The translations under genes were made by a program, and so were the position numbers. Of a DNA stretch of 64,000 bases, positions 48,012-58,882 are shown piece by piece. The notes beneath the pieces were generated by a model, which saw nothing but the letters and a program-made list of their open reading frames with translations, was not told where the DNA came from and searched no databases. Position 1 is the stretch's first letter. Each line of letters opens with the position of its first letter. Source of the DNA: Nostoc sp. 'Lobaria pulmonaria (5183) cyanobiont' (GTDB taxonomy: Bacteria > Cyanobacteriota > Cyanobacteriia > Cyanobacteriales > Nostocaceae); NCBI RefSeq assembly GCF_002949795.1, contig NZ_CP026692.1, positions 4,448,545 through 4,512,544 of the forward strand. The letters run 5' to 3'.

Positions 48012-48161
48012 ATCCGTAATGGGGTTATATTCCCCGGAGGTTCGTTATAGAGTTTCAGTATAAATCGCTAATCTGATAAAGACTACCACCTGAGCATAAT
48101 CAATTCCGGAAAATTAGAAAAATTTTTTTAGATACACCAAAATCAAAGCAGCTATAACTTT

Positions 48162-48576
48162 GATGAAAACCTCCGTTTAAGTTATGCAATTTGGGAAGAA
48201 GAAAAAGTTCCTATATTGGTACTGGAAGTAGTATCTCAGACTGATCGCGGAGAATACACTACTAAGAAAAACGAGTACGCAAAGCTCAAAGTCTTGTACT
48301 CTGCCGTTTATAATCCTACTCGCCACCGCAAGCAACACTTAGAGGTCTATAAATTAGTCAATAACGAGTATCAATTGCTCTCAGGAAATCCTGTTTGGCT
48401 ACCAGAGGTAGGTTTGGGAATTGGCATAGAACGAGGAATATATCACGTTATCACGCGAAAGTGGCTTTACTGGTATAACGAGCAAGAACGACGTTTTACT
48501 AACGCCGGAAGAACGTGCCCAAATGCTGGCACAAAGGTTGCGCAAACTAGGTGTAGATCCTGATTCTCTCTTGTGA
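48162..48576 (+). pseudogene. Uma2 family gene, 5'-truncated and frameshifted
   Basis: Frame 1 from 48162 reads DENLRLSYAIWEEEKVPILV, EVVSQTDRGEYTTKKNEYAK, then HLEVYKLVNNEYQLLSGNPV and WLYWYNEQERRF. The frame then shifts: TPEERAQMLAQRLRKLGVDP to TGA 48576 lies in a different phase. The Uma2 N-terminal part is missing. A live relative is at 7297 and another at 52886. Confidence 0.82.
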
Positions 48577-48747
48577 AAACTAGAAATAAGGGTAATTCGG
48601 AGATTTTACGAATTACCTTGATTGCAATCAATGCAAAAAAATCTATGCATTCTGTGGCACACCCCTTATAGCGATCAAATAGATAACTTTCTAAATCTCT
48701 ATCGGACTAGCCTAAACAATGACTGAATACTCAACTAGTTGCTTAAC

Positions 48748-49020
48748 TTAAACTCTGGATGTCGGTTTCAAAAATAGCCACGCCACAAAGAACGTAGCCG
48801 CTGTAAATAGTTGCGTCAAATCCAAAGCAGATAGATAGCCATCTGCAAATGAAGCAATACTGCGATCGGTAATGCCAAATACCCAGGATGAGAGGCCAAA
48901 TAGCCAAATCCCATTCTTGAGATTTCCGACGAATTCTTTAGAGTCCGATCGTTTTTGATCTTTCATAATCTTCTGTTCGGTTGGTGAAAAATCTAGTGAT
49001 TGATGTGAAATACCTGCCAT
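48748..49020 (-). CDS. Small hypothetical protein with hydrophobic segments
   Basis: 90 residues from ATG 49020 (MAGISHQSLDFSPTEQKIMK); a shorter start at 48966 (MKDQKRS) is possible. Two hydrophobic stretches (GIWLFGLSSWVFGI and LTQLFTAATFFVAWLFL) suggest two short membrane helices. Upstream is a GGAGTCAG repeat segment. I do not recognise the family. Confidence 0.5.
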   Translation of the reverse strand: MAGISHQSLDFSPTEQKIMKDQKRSDSKEFVGNLKNGIWLFGLSSWVFGITDRSIASFADGYLSALDLTQLFTAATFFVAWLFLKPTSRV

Positions 49021-49442
49021 TGGGAATTTTTCTGACTCCTGACGCTGAATTTACACCTTCTATTATTAATATTAATAAATATTTCAGCTGCTTGACTTCA
49101 GTACTCAAAGGTACATCTAATAATCATGACATTCTTTTTTTGGTTCTGTTACCTTTGATAGATGGCAAGAGGTTGAGTTCTCAGCTTTACAGCATCGAGT
49201 TTGAATACTGAGATGACATTATTTTTAAATAACCATATAAATATTTATTGATGCTTTATATAAAATCCTTCTTAGGATAGATGCGTTTCCAAAATATTTT
49301 CATATTTCAATTGTGTAGAGACTTTGTAGGAGCGTACAGCTAGCTATGCGTCCCTACAAGGAAATGAAATACTTATATTTGGATTAATCCCTTTACCCTA
49401 CTCAGCACTGGCTCAACGTCCCGCTACTGCTAACAGCACTCT
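49021..49442. other. Intergenic region with a large palindrome
   Basis: No gene seen. A 36-bp near-palindrome, TTGTAGGAGCGTACAGCT then AGCTATGCGTCCCTACAA, is at 49324-49359; it is a known style of dispersed repeat in Nostoc genomes. Confidence 0.6.
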
Positions 49443-50219
49443 TTATCTCACCAACTGCATGGCAGAATTAAAAAATTGACGACACAACCCCTTCGTGATT
49501 AAAACTGTTGTCAACAAGTTAGCAAAAGCAACCATGAACATAATTAAAATTTCATAGGATACAGCATCTAGAGGTTTGACACCAGCTAATAACTGTCCGG
49601 TGGTAATTCCTGGTATTGCGACCATACCTATGAGTATCATTTGATTGAGAGTAGGAATCAATCCGGCTTTAATGGCGTCTTTGCGATACTGGCTAACTGC
49701 TTGCTCTGGAGTTGCACCTAAGCTTAAATGGGTTTCTATTTCGAGATGGCTGGAATTAATGGTGCTGACAAGGCGATCGCCTGCGATCGCAGCTGCATTG
49801 GTAGCATTACCTAAGACTATTCCTGCTAGAGGGATTATATACTGTGGTTCATACCATCTTTCTGGTTGAACGATCAAGAAGTTGATGTAAAACACTGTGA
49901 CGGCGGTACTAATTAAAATTGCACCCCACACCAAAGGCAACAGATGAGGAATTTTTTGGCTGATGCGATTTCGTGCGACAATCGCCGTAATTGTCAGCAT
50001 TATTGCTAATAGCGCCAAAACTGCCCAAGCATTGTCTAAAGCCAAGATGAAATCTAAAATGTATCCCAATACAAGAAGTTGTAAGATGGTTCTCCCAGTA
50101 GCAAGGGCTAGGTTCAACTCTAATCCTAATTTTTCCCAGGCAGATAAACCAATGGCGATCGCCATCAATCCCACACCAATAGCTAAATCCACGAAATCCA
50201 GCTCGATCAGATTCTGCAT
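49443..50219 (-). CDS. fetB: FetB-type (UPF0014) ABC transporter permease
   Basis: 258 residues from ATG 50219 (MQNLIELDFVDLAIGVGLMA); the frame upstream to 50261 is less likely. Seven or so hydrophobic helices with the family features LALATGRTILQLLVLGYIL, PLAGIVLGNATNAAAIAGDR and IKAGLIPTLNQMILIGMVAI (with PGITTGQLLAG). FetB with the ATPase FetA exports iron or confers metal resistance. No ATPase gene is adjacent here, so the partner must be elsewhere. Confidence 0.85.
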   Translation of the reverse strand: MQNLIELDFVDLAIGVGLMAIAIGLSAWEKLGLELNLALATGRTILQLLVLGYILDFILALDNAWAVLALLAIMLTITAIVARNRISQKIPHLLPLVWGAILISTAVTVFYINFLIVQPERWYEPQYIIPLAGIVLGNATNAAAIAGDRLVSTINSSHLEIETHLSLGATPEQAVSQYRKDAIKAGLIPTLNQMILIGMVAIPGITTGQLLAGVKPLDAVSYEILIMFMVAFANLLTTVLITKGLCRQFFNSAMQLVR

Positions 50220-50261
50220 GGGTTCTCTATCTCGTGGTATTTTCTTCTCAAAGCAGCACAC

Positions 50262-50699
50262 ACAAGAGGAACTTTGACCAGATGTGTTGGATCTTGGTTG
50301 ATATATATCACTTTCATCAATTCAAAATTCCAAATGGTACGACCTTAACATGGCAAACACCTAGTACGGCGGGCGCGGAAATAAACATACCATTTCAAAT
50401 GCCGCAAGAGTTTGGAATACAATTCTTTTGACTTTTGACTTTTGAACGCCAGTTGCTTCAAGTCGGCAGAGCCGCCCAACGCACTGGCTCCTTTTAACTT
50501 CCGCCTTGCGGTACTAGTATGCCTACTATCTGTAAATTAAATGTGCAGTGGTTTACCGCACCACAATTTAAGTAAAAACCCTAATAGATGCGTATCTTGG
50601 GCGATAGTCTTTTAGTAGCTCCTCTTTGATTAACAATTCAATCAGCAAAAATTGACTGTCGAAGTGCATCCTTTGTATCTCCCGATAAAATGAGAACTC
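50262..50699. other. Intergenic region with dispersed repeats
   Basis: Contains TTTTGACTTTTGACTTTTGA heptamers (about 50425-50447) and the SDR hairpin at 50448-50488. The last 100 bp should carry the promoter of the DegT gene. No gene was seen. Confidence 0.5.
50448..50488. repeat. Small dispersed repeat with nested hairpins
   Basis: Outer arms GCCAGTTGC / GCACTGGC surround an inner GGC-AGA-GCC hairpin. This is a typical Nostoc SDR layout between the FetB and DegT genes. Confidence 0.7.
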
Positions 50700-51848
50700 A
50701 TGATCCAAAGTGTAAATCCCATCCCTGCCTTTGATATCAAGCAGCAATACACCACCATCGAAGCAGAAGTGAGTGCAGCGGTCTTAGAGGTTTTGGCTTC
50801 TGGTCGCTATATCGGCGGCCCGTTAGTCGAAGGCTTTGAACAACAGTTTGCAGCTTATAATACTGTTACTGAATGTGTGGCTTGTAATTCTGGTACTGAT
50901 GCGCTCTACTTAGCGTTACGAGTCTTGGACGTTGGTGCAGGCGATGAAGTGATTACAACGCCTTTTACCTTTATTGCGACATCTGAAGTAATTAGCGCCG
51001 TGGGTGCAAAGCCTGTTTTCGTTGATATTGACGCAACTACATTTAATTTAGATGTAGAGCAAGTCGCAGCGGCGATTACACCCAACACTAAAGCGATTAT
51101 CCCGGTTCATCTATTTGGACAACCTGTGGATATGACATCATTAATGGCGATCGCTCAGTCTCACAATTTGTCAATAATTGAAGATTGCGCTCAGTCTACA
51201 GGCGCGATTTGGGCCGATCAAAAAGTAGGAAGCATTGGACATATTGGTTGCTTTAGTTTCTATCCTACCAAAAATCTTGGTGGTTGCGGCGATGGCGGAG
51301 CAATAACGACTAACGATCCAGCGATCGCCACTAAACTGCGAATACTACGAGATCATGGCAGTAGAATTAGATACTTACATGAAGAAATCGGTGTAAATAG
51401 CCGTTTGGATGCTCTCCAAGCAGCCATTTTGCAGATTAAGCTACGTTATTTAGATATTTGGAACGATCGCCGCCGAGATATTGCAAACTATTACTACCAG
51501 TACCTTAGTCAAGTTCCAGGGATTGTCCCGCCCCAAGAATTACCTGGGGGTATTGGAGTATGGAATCAATATACTATTCGCATATCAGGCGAAGGGCGCA
51601 ATGGTTCTAGTGCCAAATATCGAGATTGGGTACGTAGTCAATTGCAAGAACAGGGCGTGAGTTCAATGATTTACTACCCCCATCCTCTACATTTGCAGCC
51701 AGTTTATCAAAGTCTGGGTTATGAAATTGGGGACTTACCAATAGCAGAGCAAGCTTGCCATGAGGTTATATCCTTGCCTATGTTCCCAGAACTGACACAA
51801 CAGCAGCAAGACCAGGTGATTTATGCCTTGAAGGATTGTTTGGGGTGA
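50700..51848 (+). CDS. DegT/DnrJ/EryC1/StrS family aminotransferase
   Basis: 382 residues. Type I PLP fold: ASGRYIGGPLVEGFEQQFAA, ACNSGTDALYLALR, GDEVITTPFTFIATSEVISA, PVHLFGQPVDM, IEDCAQSTGA and the Schiff-base Lys in SFYPTKNLGG (about residue 188). The C-terminus has MIYYPHPLHLQPVY and VISLPMFPEL. These enzymes transaminate nucleotide-linked keto-sugars (or carry out dehydrations). The sugar pathway is not indicated by neighbours. Confidence 0.93.
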   Translation: MIQSVNPIPAFDIKQQYTTIEAEVSAAVLEVLASGRYIGGPLVEGFEQQFAAYNTVTECVACNSGTDALYLALRVLDVGAGDEVITTPFTFIATSEVISAVGAKPVFVDIDATTFNLDVEQVAAAITPNTKAIIPVHLFGQPVDMTSLMAIAQSHNLSIIEDCAQSTGAIWADQKVGSIGHIGCFSFYPTKNLGGCGDGGAITTNDPAIATKLRILRDHGSRIRYLHEEIGVNSRLDALQAAILQIKLRYLDIWNDRRRDIANYYYQYLSQVPGIVPPQELPGGIGVWNQYTIRISGEGRNGSSAKYRDWVRSQLQEQGVSSMIYYPHPLHLQPVYQSLGYEIGDLPIAEQACHEVISLPMFPELTQQQQDQVIYALKDCLG

Positions 51849-51926
51849 GGGAACTGGGGAATAGAGGGGCAAAGGGGCGAAGGAAAGTAATTAATAACCA
51901 ATGCCCCATGCCCAATGCCCAATGCC
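51849..51926. repeat. STRR tract between the DegT and Ycf23 genes
   Basis: Contains CCAATGCCCCATGCCCAATG heptamer repeats (51898-51925), placed between two convergent genes. Confidence 0.7.
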
Positions 51927-52673
51927 CTACTTCTCAGTCAGCACTCTTGCAGTCGCTAAGGCTTCTACTAAGCCACGCACAGCGGCAATCATTGCGACTT
52001 CGCTGTTAAGTTGGTTGATAGCGGAACCAACACCAACACCAGCAGCACCAGCCGCGATCGCTAACGGTGCAGTAACGCTAGAAATGCCTGATGCACACAA
52101 TACTGGCACTGACACCACACGAGAAATCTCAAAAGCTGCTGCCAAGGTAGGGGCAGCTTTTTCGATTAATCCTAAAGTTCCGGGGTGAACTGGGTTACTG
52201 CTAGTACCGCCTTCGGTTTGGATAATATCTGCTCCAGCTTTCACCAGTTCTTCTGCTAGCTGTACCTGTCGATCTAGTTCCAGGATGTGGGGAACGGTGA
52301 CAGATAGGGTGATTTCTGGGAGGAGAGCGCGGGTTTGCTTAGTCAGTGCTAGCACTTCTAGAGCCTCAAAACGGCGTCCTTGGGCATAGAAGGAATCGAA
52401 ATTCCCGATTTCAATTAAATCAGCACCAGCTGCCACTGCTTGCACAAATTTATCTGGCTCTACTGCTGAAACACAAATTGGTAAATTTGTCAAACTTTTA
52501 GCTAGCTGGACTAAAGCTGGATCGGCGGCAATATCGACAAAAGTAGCACCGCCAAAATCAGCAGCTTTAACAGTAGCAGCGACGCTAGCGGCGTCGAAGT
52601 TATTCAAACCGCTGATCACTTTGAGAACGCGGCGGTTAGTAAATGCACGTTGGAGTGTGGAATGCATCGTCAT
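51927..52673 (-). CDS. ycf23: DUF561 / Ycf23 family protein
   Basis: 248 residues (or 246 from MHSTLQ). A TIM-barrel-like protein: VLKVISGLNNFDAASVAATV, ADFGGATFVDIAADPALV, GADLIEIGNFDSFYAQGRRF, DIIQTEGGTSS, and VPVLCASGISSVTAPLAIAA. It matches the plastid/cyanobacterial Ycf23 family; the reaction is unknown, although a phosphate-binding TIM barrel is likely. Convergent with the DegT gene. Confidence 0.9.
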   Translation of the reverse strand: MTMHSTLQRAFTNRRVLKVISGLNNFDAASVAATVKAADFGGATFVDIAADPALVQLAKSLTNLPICVSAVEPDKFVQAVAAGADLIEIGNFDSFYAQGRRFEALEVLALTKQTRALLPEITLSVTVPHILELDRQVQLAEELVKAGADIIQTEGGTSSNPVHPGTLGLIEKAAPTLAAAFEISRVVSVPVLCASGISSVTAPLAIAAGAAGVGVGSAINQLNSEVAMIAAVRGLVEALATARVLTEK

Positions 52674-52723
52674 AGTTTGGCTTTTGAAGCTACGAAAATT
52701 AGGTATATTCTACCGTCCCTCAG

Positions 52724-52852
52724 TTAATGAGAGACTAAATCACTATGGTAGTTGCCAAATATTGATAATTTTTTGATAATTTTATTCTTACCACCACTAA
52801 TCAAAGTTTTGCCATCTTTACTGAAAGCGATCGCATAAACTTCTAGTTCCAT
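52724..52852 (-). pseudogene. Single WD40 repeat remnant
   Basis: The minus strand encodes MELEVYAIAFSKDGKTLISG, then GKNKIIKKLSIFG, one WD40-type blade (VYAIAFS-DGKTLxSG) before the frame ends at TAA 52724. A full WD40 gene would be many times longer. It lies between ycf23 and a Uma2 gene. Confidence 0.72.
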
Positions 52853-52885
52853 CCATCTATGTCTGTAGGGTCTTTTACCACTATC

Positions 52886-53428
52886 CTAGTCAAACTCTAG
52901 AGGCCACAAATCTGCAATTAGTACTTCCCATCCTGGGAGCAGTTCGGGAGCTGTTAAAATATCGCCATCACGAAGTACTATTGGCTCTTGTCCAAAATTG
53001 TAAACTTCAACAATCCGCTCATCTGGATTGAGCAAAATTCCTACCTTAGTTCCCAAACTCAGAAATTCTTGAATTTTGGCTCTCAGATCCTCTAAATTGC
53101 CGCTAGGAGATTTCACCTCTACAGTCAAATCGGGAGCCAATTGAGCAAAAGACTTGGGACTGCGACGCAAGCGTTCGGCTAAAACAAATGAAGCATCTGG
53201 TGCGCGCAAATCTGAATTGGTCAATCTGAAACCGGCGCTAGAAGCTGCTGTTCGTCCCAGTTTGCGCGGTCTAACCCAGTTACGTAACTGGGCTACCATT
53301 TCAGCTGCAACTTCATCTGATTCGTATCCTAATGGACTCATAACAATAATATTACCCTTGACTAGTTCCATACGAAAGTCAGGATGCTGTTGCTGCATTT
53401 TTTCCAAGTCTTCAAGTGTTAGGGACAT
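52886..53428 (-). CDS. Uma2 family (DUF820) putative endonuclease
   Basis: 180 residues. PD-(D/E)xK-like set: LRAPDASFVLAERL, LAPDLTVEVKSPSGNLEDLR and AKIQEFLSLG, then VGILLNPDERIVEVYN. It is a paralogue of the gene at 7297 and of the 48162 pseudogene. The role is unknown; these genes are numerous in Nostocales. Confidence 0.88.
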   Translation of the reverse strand: MSLTLEDLEKMQQQHPDFRMELVKGNIIVMSPLGYESDEVAAEMVAQLRNWVRPRKLGRTAASSAGFRLTNSDLRAPDASFVLAERLRRSPKSFAQLAPDLTVEVKSPSGNLEDLRAKIQEFLSLGTKVGILLNPDERIVEVYNFGQEPIVLRDGDILTAPELLPGWEVLIADLWPLEFD

Positions 53429-53607
53429 AAAACCTCTAAATCACACGGTCTGTATTTATATTATGGAGAGAACAGACTTCTCTAGGTGCGATCGCCCCAT
53501 GAATTCCCCTGACTTTTCACAGGATGTGGAAAGGGGAGATTGGCTTTGCTAAATGAATTTTCCTATTTATTTTCCGCGTTTACGATCAAACTTTATTTCC
53601 TGCGACT

Positions 53608-54084
53608 ATGACTTCAGATACCAAAACCATTTTCGATATCCTGACTGATGAAGAGTCTACTATCGACTGGAACCGACTGCTGACTGAAATCCTGGTCGCT
53701 TTCGACTGTTCTACAGGTAGCATCCATACCCTAGATCGACGACGAGACAGCCAGTTATTGCACCTAAAGGCTTACCAAGGCATTCCAGAATTGCTTTTGC
53801 CTAAAATGACGGTAATTCCTATTGGTAAAGGAATGGCTGGTGTCGCCGCCGAACGCAAGCGACCCGTACAGATTTGCAACCTGCAAACCGATAAATCAGG
53901 AGTGGCTAGACCCTCAGCAAAAGAAACGAAGGTACAAGGCTCCATTACGGTGCCGCTGATGCTGAATGGCCAATTGTATGGTACTTTGGGCATTGCCAAG
54001 TCGGTTTCCTACGAATTTACTGCCAAAGAGGAAAAGACACTGATGGAGATTGGAGAGGCAATTAGCCGGAAAATCGTCAGTTAA
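53608..54084 (+). CDS. GAF domain protein
   Basis: 158 residues, essentially one GAF domain: LLTEILVAFDCSTGSIHTLD, LLHLKAYQGIPELLLPKMTV, IPIGKGMAGVAAERKRPVQI, VQGSITVPLMLNGQLYGTLG and EEKTLMEIGEAI. No Cys in the usual chromophore-binding place, so it is not a bilin-binding GAF of the common type; ligand is unknown. No output domain is present, so it may act by protein contacts. Confidence 0.85.
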   Translation: MTSDTKTIFDILTDEESTIDWNRLLTEILVAFDCSTGSIHTLDRRRDSQLLHLKAYQGIPELLLPKMTVIPIGKGMAGVAAERKRPVQICNLQTDKSGVARPSAKETKVQGSITVPLMLNGQLYGTLGIAKSVSYEFTAKEEKTLMEIGEAISRKIVS

Positions 54085-54446
54085 AATCAAATACTATTAT
54101 TTTTTTCAAAATACTCCATTTATCCTCCGTTTTTTTCTCCTCTGCCCCTCTGCTTACCTAAATGTATCAACCTTAAAGTGAAATGGTATAAGGGCAAAAC
54201 TCATGCATTCAGGAGATTTCAGCTTAAGTTGACACCAATGCACAGATGTACCCCCCTACATGGGATGTTTTTTCACTGGAAGTCCTTAATTCAATATTCC
54301 CAAAATTTTGAGAAGAATAGAACGGGCTAAAAACTATGAACATCAAGATTAAATCATCGGCATATTTAAAAAATGACAAAAGTATGGAATAATACATAGG
54401 TGGAAAATTTAATTGCGCTCCATAGATTGATAATAAATGTAAAGCT
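54085..54446. other. Intergenic region
   Basis: Contains a CTCCTCTGCCCCTCTGCT run (54138-54155) of the same family as at 12510 and 29590, and otherwise no recognisable feature. Confidence 0.45.
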
Positions 54447-54662
54447 ATGATTGCTCAACATTACAACTCAATTCATGTTGAAAATAACTTGCTTAAACAA
54501 ATCAAAATTAAAGAAAATCAGCTAAAAATTGCACAAGAGTCTGAGATGCTTCATGTAGCAGAAGAATTGCAGAGTCAATTATTAAAGCTACAGTCTCAAT
54601 TATCAGAGCCACAAGAGCAAGACGTTGAAATTCAAGCGTTGATGAGTTTGCTAGACGATTGA
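54447..54662 (+). CDS. Small coiled-coil hypothetical protein
   Basis: 71 residues: MIAQHYNSIHVENNLLKQIK followed by a Glu/Gln/Leu-rich coiled coil (LHVAEELQSQLLKLQSQLSE) to LMSLLDD. The regular Leu spacing points to a real small protein. No family recognised. Confidence 0.5.
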   Translation: MIAQHYNSIHVENNLLKQIKIKENQLKIAQESEMLHVAEELQSQLLKLQSQLSEPQEQDVEIQALMSLLDD

Positions 54663-54819
54663 AATTGTAAATTTATATTGCAAAGTTTATTGACAATACA
54701 AAACCTCTGTTATCTAAAAACAGAACATAGTAATTCTGATGCCTGGAGATGTAGGTTATGTACTACAGCTTAAGAATTAACAGGACAAGAAAGAGCCGTA
54801 GAAGGGTGATGATTCTTAT

Positions 54820-55140
54820 TTAGATAAAACGTTGAGATTTTTGCTGAGTATGTGGTTTTTTGCTTTGCTGTACTAAATCAATCTCAAGAATAGGTTTAAT
54901 TGGGCGCTGTTGCCTTTGATTAAGAATTTGAATTTCTCTCGCAATTGAATCTTTTCCTTGTCTAAAAAAGTCTTGAGAATTATATGGAACCAAGTCACGG
55001 GATAAATGTTGAGCTTGTGCTGGCGTCAAACTAGGAACTGCTTGTTGAGCATTGGCAGAAGTCTGTACAGCTATTAAAAAAGCTGTTGAAACCACCAATG
55101 GTTTGATTTTTATACATTTAGTAAATATTAGATTTAACAT
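54820..55140 (-). CDS. Small secreted hypothetical protein
   Basis: 106 residues. A signal peptide (KPLVVSTAFLIAVQTSANAQ, cleavage after ANA) precedes a charged Gln-rich mature domain (TPAQAQHLSRDLVPYNSQDF, ILEIDLVQQSKKP). Probably exported to the periplasm. Family unknown. Confidence 0.65.
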   Translation of the reverse strand: MLNLIFTKCIKIKPLVVSTAFLIAVQTSANAQQAVPSLTPAQAQHLSRDLVPYNSQDFFRQGKDSIAREIQILNQRQQRPIKPILEIDLVQQSKKPHTQQKSQRFI

Positions 55141-55425
55141 GATTAATACATCTGTTGCGTAAATGCAGGCTCAAATCATATTGTTTTGGTATGATTATAA
55201 ACAAAGTATACTTATTCGCTTGGTAATTACCTCCTAAAAATGGATGAATTAATCAACTAAACGATTATTAGTATAGCGTGGCGTAAAACCAGTTACCATC
55301 TGAATTAGCCAAACAAGTTCTCAAGCAACTTGTTCATTGCTTGGAGTATCATGGCTGATTAATTCGTAATTGAAGGATGGAGCAACTAACTTTTATTCTG
55401 ACTCCTGAATTCTTTTTCAAATTGT
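55141..55425. other. Intergenic region upstream of the small secreted gene and 3' of aroB
   Basis: No gene recognised. A CTGACTCCTGAATTCTTTTT segment of a dispersed repeat is at about 55398. Confidence 0.4.
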
Positions 55426-56517
55426 TTAAATTCCTCGCAACACTTGCCGAATAATATCCGATGGCACTTCATCAGTAATTGTTACTACACCAATCTCTGT
55501 TGGTAAAACAAACCGCACCTTCCCGGCTTGGACTTTCTTATCTAACTGCAACGCCTCAATAATTGCTTCAATATCTACTCCATCTGGTAACTGAGTAGGT
55601 AAACCCGCTTTTTGAATTAAAGCATTTTGACGTTCTGTGTCTTTCTTGTGCCATAGTCCCAAATCCACAGCAATTTGACCGGCTGCTACCATACCAATAG
55701 CCACTGCTTCGCCATGATTTACTAAACGATAACCAGTCAAACTTTCTACTGTATGACCGATGGTGTGTCCATAATTGAGAATTGCGCGTAATCCCCCTTC
55801 TTTCTCATCTTTGCCAACAACATCAGCTTTAGCTTGACAAGAACGCGTTAATATGCTGGTTATTAGGTCAGGTTTAACATAGCGGAGTTGGTCGAGGCGT
55901 TTACTTGCTTCCAACTGGGCAAACAATTCGGCATCCCAAATCACACCATACTTAATAACTTCTGCCATCCCTGCTCGAAACTCACGCATAGGTAGAGTTT
56001 TTAACACATCTGGGTCAATCAAAACCAAGCGCGGTTGATGGAATGCCCCAATTAAGTTTTTACCGTGGGGATGATTCACGCCAGTTTTGCCGCCAATTGC
56101 CGAATCTACCATCGCCAACAAAGAGGTAGGCACTTGGACAACATTAATACCGCGTAGCCAAGTTGCAGCCGCAAAGCCAGTCATATCGCCAATTACACCT
56201 CCGCCCAAAGCTACCATAGTAGAAGAACGTTCTAGGCGGTTTTCTAAGGCGATATCGTAGAGTTTTTGGATGGAATTGAGGGTTTTGTAGCGTTCACCAG
56301 GTGGTAGAGTGCAGCTAGCAACTTCAAATCCAGCAGATGTCAGGGATGTAATTGCTCTTTCGCCAAAATGCTTAAAAATCGTCGGATTAGAAACCAGCAA
56401 TACCTTCTTGCCCAGTTTCAGACTGGCCATCTGTTGACCCAGTTGATCTAAACTTGAAGGTGCGATCGCAATCTCATAAGACTGCTCTGGTAGATTTACA
56501 TTAATTACAGAAGTCAT
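55426..56517 (-). CDS. aroB: 3-dehydroquinate synthase
   Basis: 363 residues. Motifs: NAD-binding [20 protein letters not shown], substrate/Zn region [18 protein letters not shown], and zinc ligands in [12 protein letters not shown]. It makes 3-dehydroquinate from DAHP, the second shikimate-pathway step. Start [20 protein letters not shown] is preceded upstream by repeats and petL, which is divergent. Confidence 0.97.
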   Translation of the reverse strand: MTSVINVNLPEQSYEIAIAPSSLDQLGQQMASLKLGKKVLLVSNPTIFKHFGERAITSLTSAGFEVASCTLPPGERYKTLNSIQKLYDIALENRLERSSTMVALGGGVIGDMTGFAAATWLRGINVVQVPTSLLAMVDSAIGGKTGVNHPHGKNLIGAFHQPRLVLIDPDVLKTLPMREFRAGMAEVIKYGVIWDAELFAQLEASKRLDQLRYVKPDLITSILTRSCQAKADVVGKDEKEGGLRAILNYGHTIGHTVESLTGYRLVNHGEAVAIGMVAAGQIAVDLGLWHKKDTERQNALIQKAGLPTQLPDGVDIEAIIEALQLDKKVQAGKVRFVLPTEIGVVTITDEVPSDIIRQVLRGI

Positions 56518-56731
56518 TGCCCAACCCCAAACAAGCGCCCGTGGGCTGTATTGTATCGCAATCTAGGAAATGGGCATAGGAAATTGGGGATTGGGGATTG
56601 GTAAGAACCAGGGAAGCAGGGGGAGAAGTTGCAGTAACTATTTCTCCTCTACCCGCATGGCCAATGCCCCATGCCCAATTCCCAACAACTAATGATTCAA
56701 TAGATTTAGGAAGTATTCTGGAGAGCAATAA

Positions 56732-56827
56732 ATGTTTGCAATTGTATCTTATGTCGTCTTCTTGGGTTTATTCTTTGGCTTATCTGTAGGTTTGCTGTTC
56801 GGTCTGCGGACTGCGAAGATAATTTAA
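56732..56827 (+). CDS. petL: Cytochrome b6f complex subunit PetL
   Basis: 31 residues, MFAIVSYVVFLGLFFGLSVG then LLFGLRTAKII: the length, single transmembrane helix and the FGLR-AKI end match Nostoc-type PetL. A GGAG site lies 8 bases upstream of the ATG. It is a small thylakoid subunit that stabilises the b6f complex. It is a gene too short for most ORF scans. Confidence 0.88.
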   Translation: MFAIVSYVVFLGLFFGLSVGLLFGLRTAKII

Positions 56828-56859
56828 TCGAGAGGTATATTCAACCCAAGACTCTTGTG

Positions 56860-56880
56860 GGGCGGGCATCTTGCCTGCCC
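56860..56880 (+). terminator. Terminator-like hairpin after petL
   Basis: GGGCGGGCA / TGCCTGCCC stem (one G-U pair) with loop TCT, 33 bp after the petL stop, followed by TCTATTTAT. The same GGGCA-TCT-TGCC core occurs in the flv terminator at 19612. Confidence 0.7.
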
Positions 56881-57058
56881 TCTATTTATGAATATCCTAT
56901 AAAACCCTTACTTTTTCACCAAGTACACCTCGGCGAACTTGGTAAAAGTGCTGTAGGCTTTAGTCTGTCGGTACTTACTCTCTGAATGTTGACAAGAAGT
57001 TAATTGTTTTTTCCTAAAGTATTGTTACCGCATCGTGATATGATTCAGCTGACTGAAT

Positions 57059-57538
57059 GTGCAGTCATCATATTTAACTGTACTGGTTTCAAGTCCCGTG
57101 AGCTTGTCTGACGAATCAATTGCGCCCACTCCGACAACGCAACAAGATGCTAAAACTGGTTCTGAAGACACAGAATCAGGTAACTCCATGCAAGAGTTCT
57201 ATCAACTCTTCCAGCGATTGTTGGTAATCACGCTTGTCTTGACGGGGGTTATTTTTATCTCTGTGTGGATTTTTTATTCCTTAAACATTGCCCTAAATTA
57301 TTTAATTGGGGCGTGTACAGGTGTGGTTTACTTAAAAATGTTGGCTAGAGATGTTGAGCAGCTTGGTAGTGAAAAAACCAGTCTGAGCAAAACTCGTTTT
57401 GCTCTGTTTATGGGAATAATGATCGTGGCAACTCAATGGCGTGAGCTACAGATTCTGCCCATTTTTTTGGGATTTCTAACTTACAAAGCCACGCTCCTCG
57501 TCTATATGGTGCAAATTGCGTTCATTCCTGATTCTTAA
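57059..57538 (+). CDS. atpI: ATP synthase protein I
   Basis: 159 residues, GTG start 57059; a later GTG at 57098 (VSLSDESI) would give 146 residues and is also plausible. The C-terminal half has four hydrophobic helices with [20 protein letters not shown] and [24 protein letters not shown] order typical of cyanobacterial AtpI, which helps c-ring assembly or Mg2+ handling. First gene of the atp operon. Confidence 0.9.
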   Translation: MQSSYLTVLVSSPVSLSDESIAPTPTTQQDAKTGSEDTESGNSMQEFYQLFQRLLVITLVLTGVIFISVWIFYSLNIALNYLIGACTGVVYLKMLARDVEQLGSEKTSLSKTRFALFMGIMIVATQWRELQILPIFLGFLTYKATLLVYMVQIAFIPDS

Positions 57539-57598
57539 AAAGTCAGGCTCACAAAGATAGTAATCCCATCCTCGCTCGTTGGGGAAAATGCTTGAAGA

Positions 57599-58755
<1,157 letters not shown>

Positions 58756-58882
58756 TACCTGAAAATTTTTGTGAGTGTGGAGACGTGAACCATCACGCCT
58801 CTACAATCGAAACGTTTTGGGTATCTTAAAATAGAATATCTAATGTTCAGTTGACCCTTATTGGCTATGGGTCTCTAAAAAT

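Noticed and set aside
56989..57020. Promoter TTGACA...TAAAGT before atpI
   Set aside because: Spacing is 20 bp and the -10 is poor; not enough for a call.
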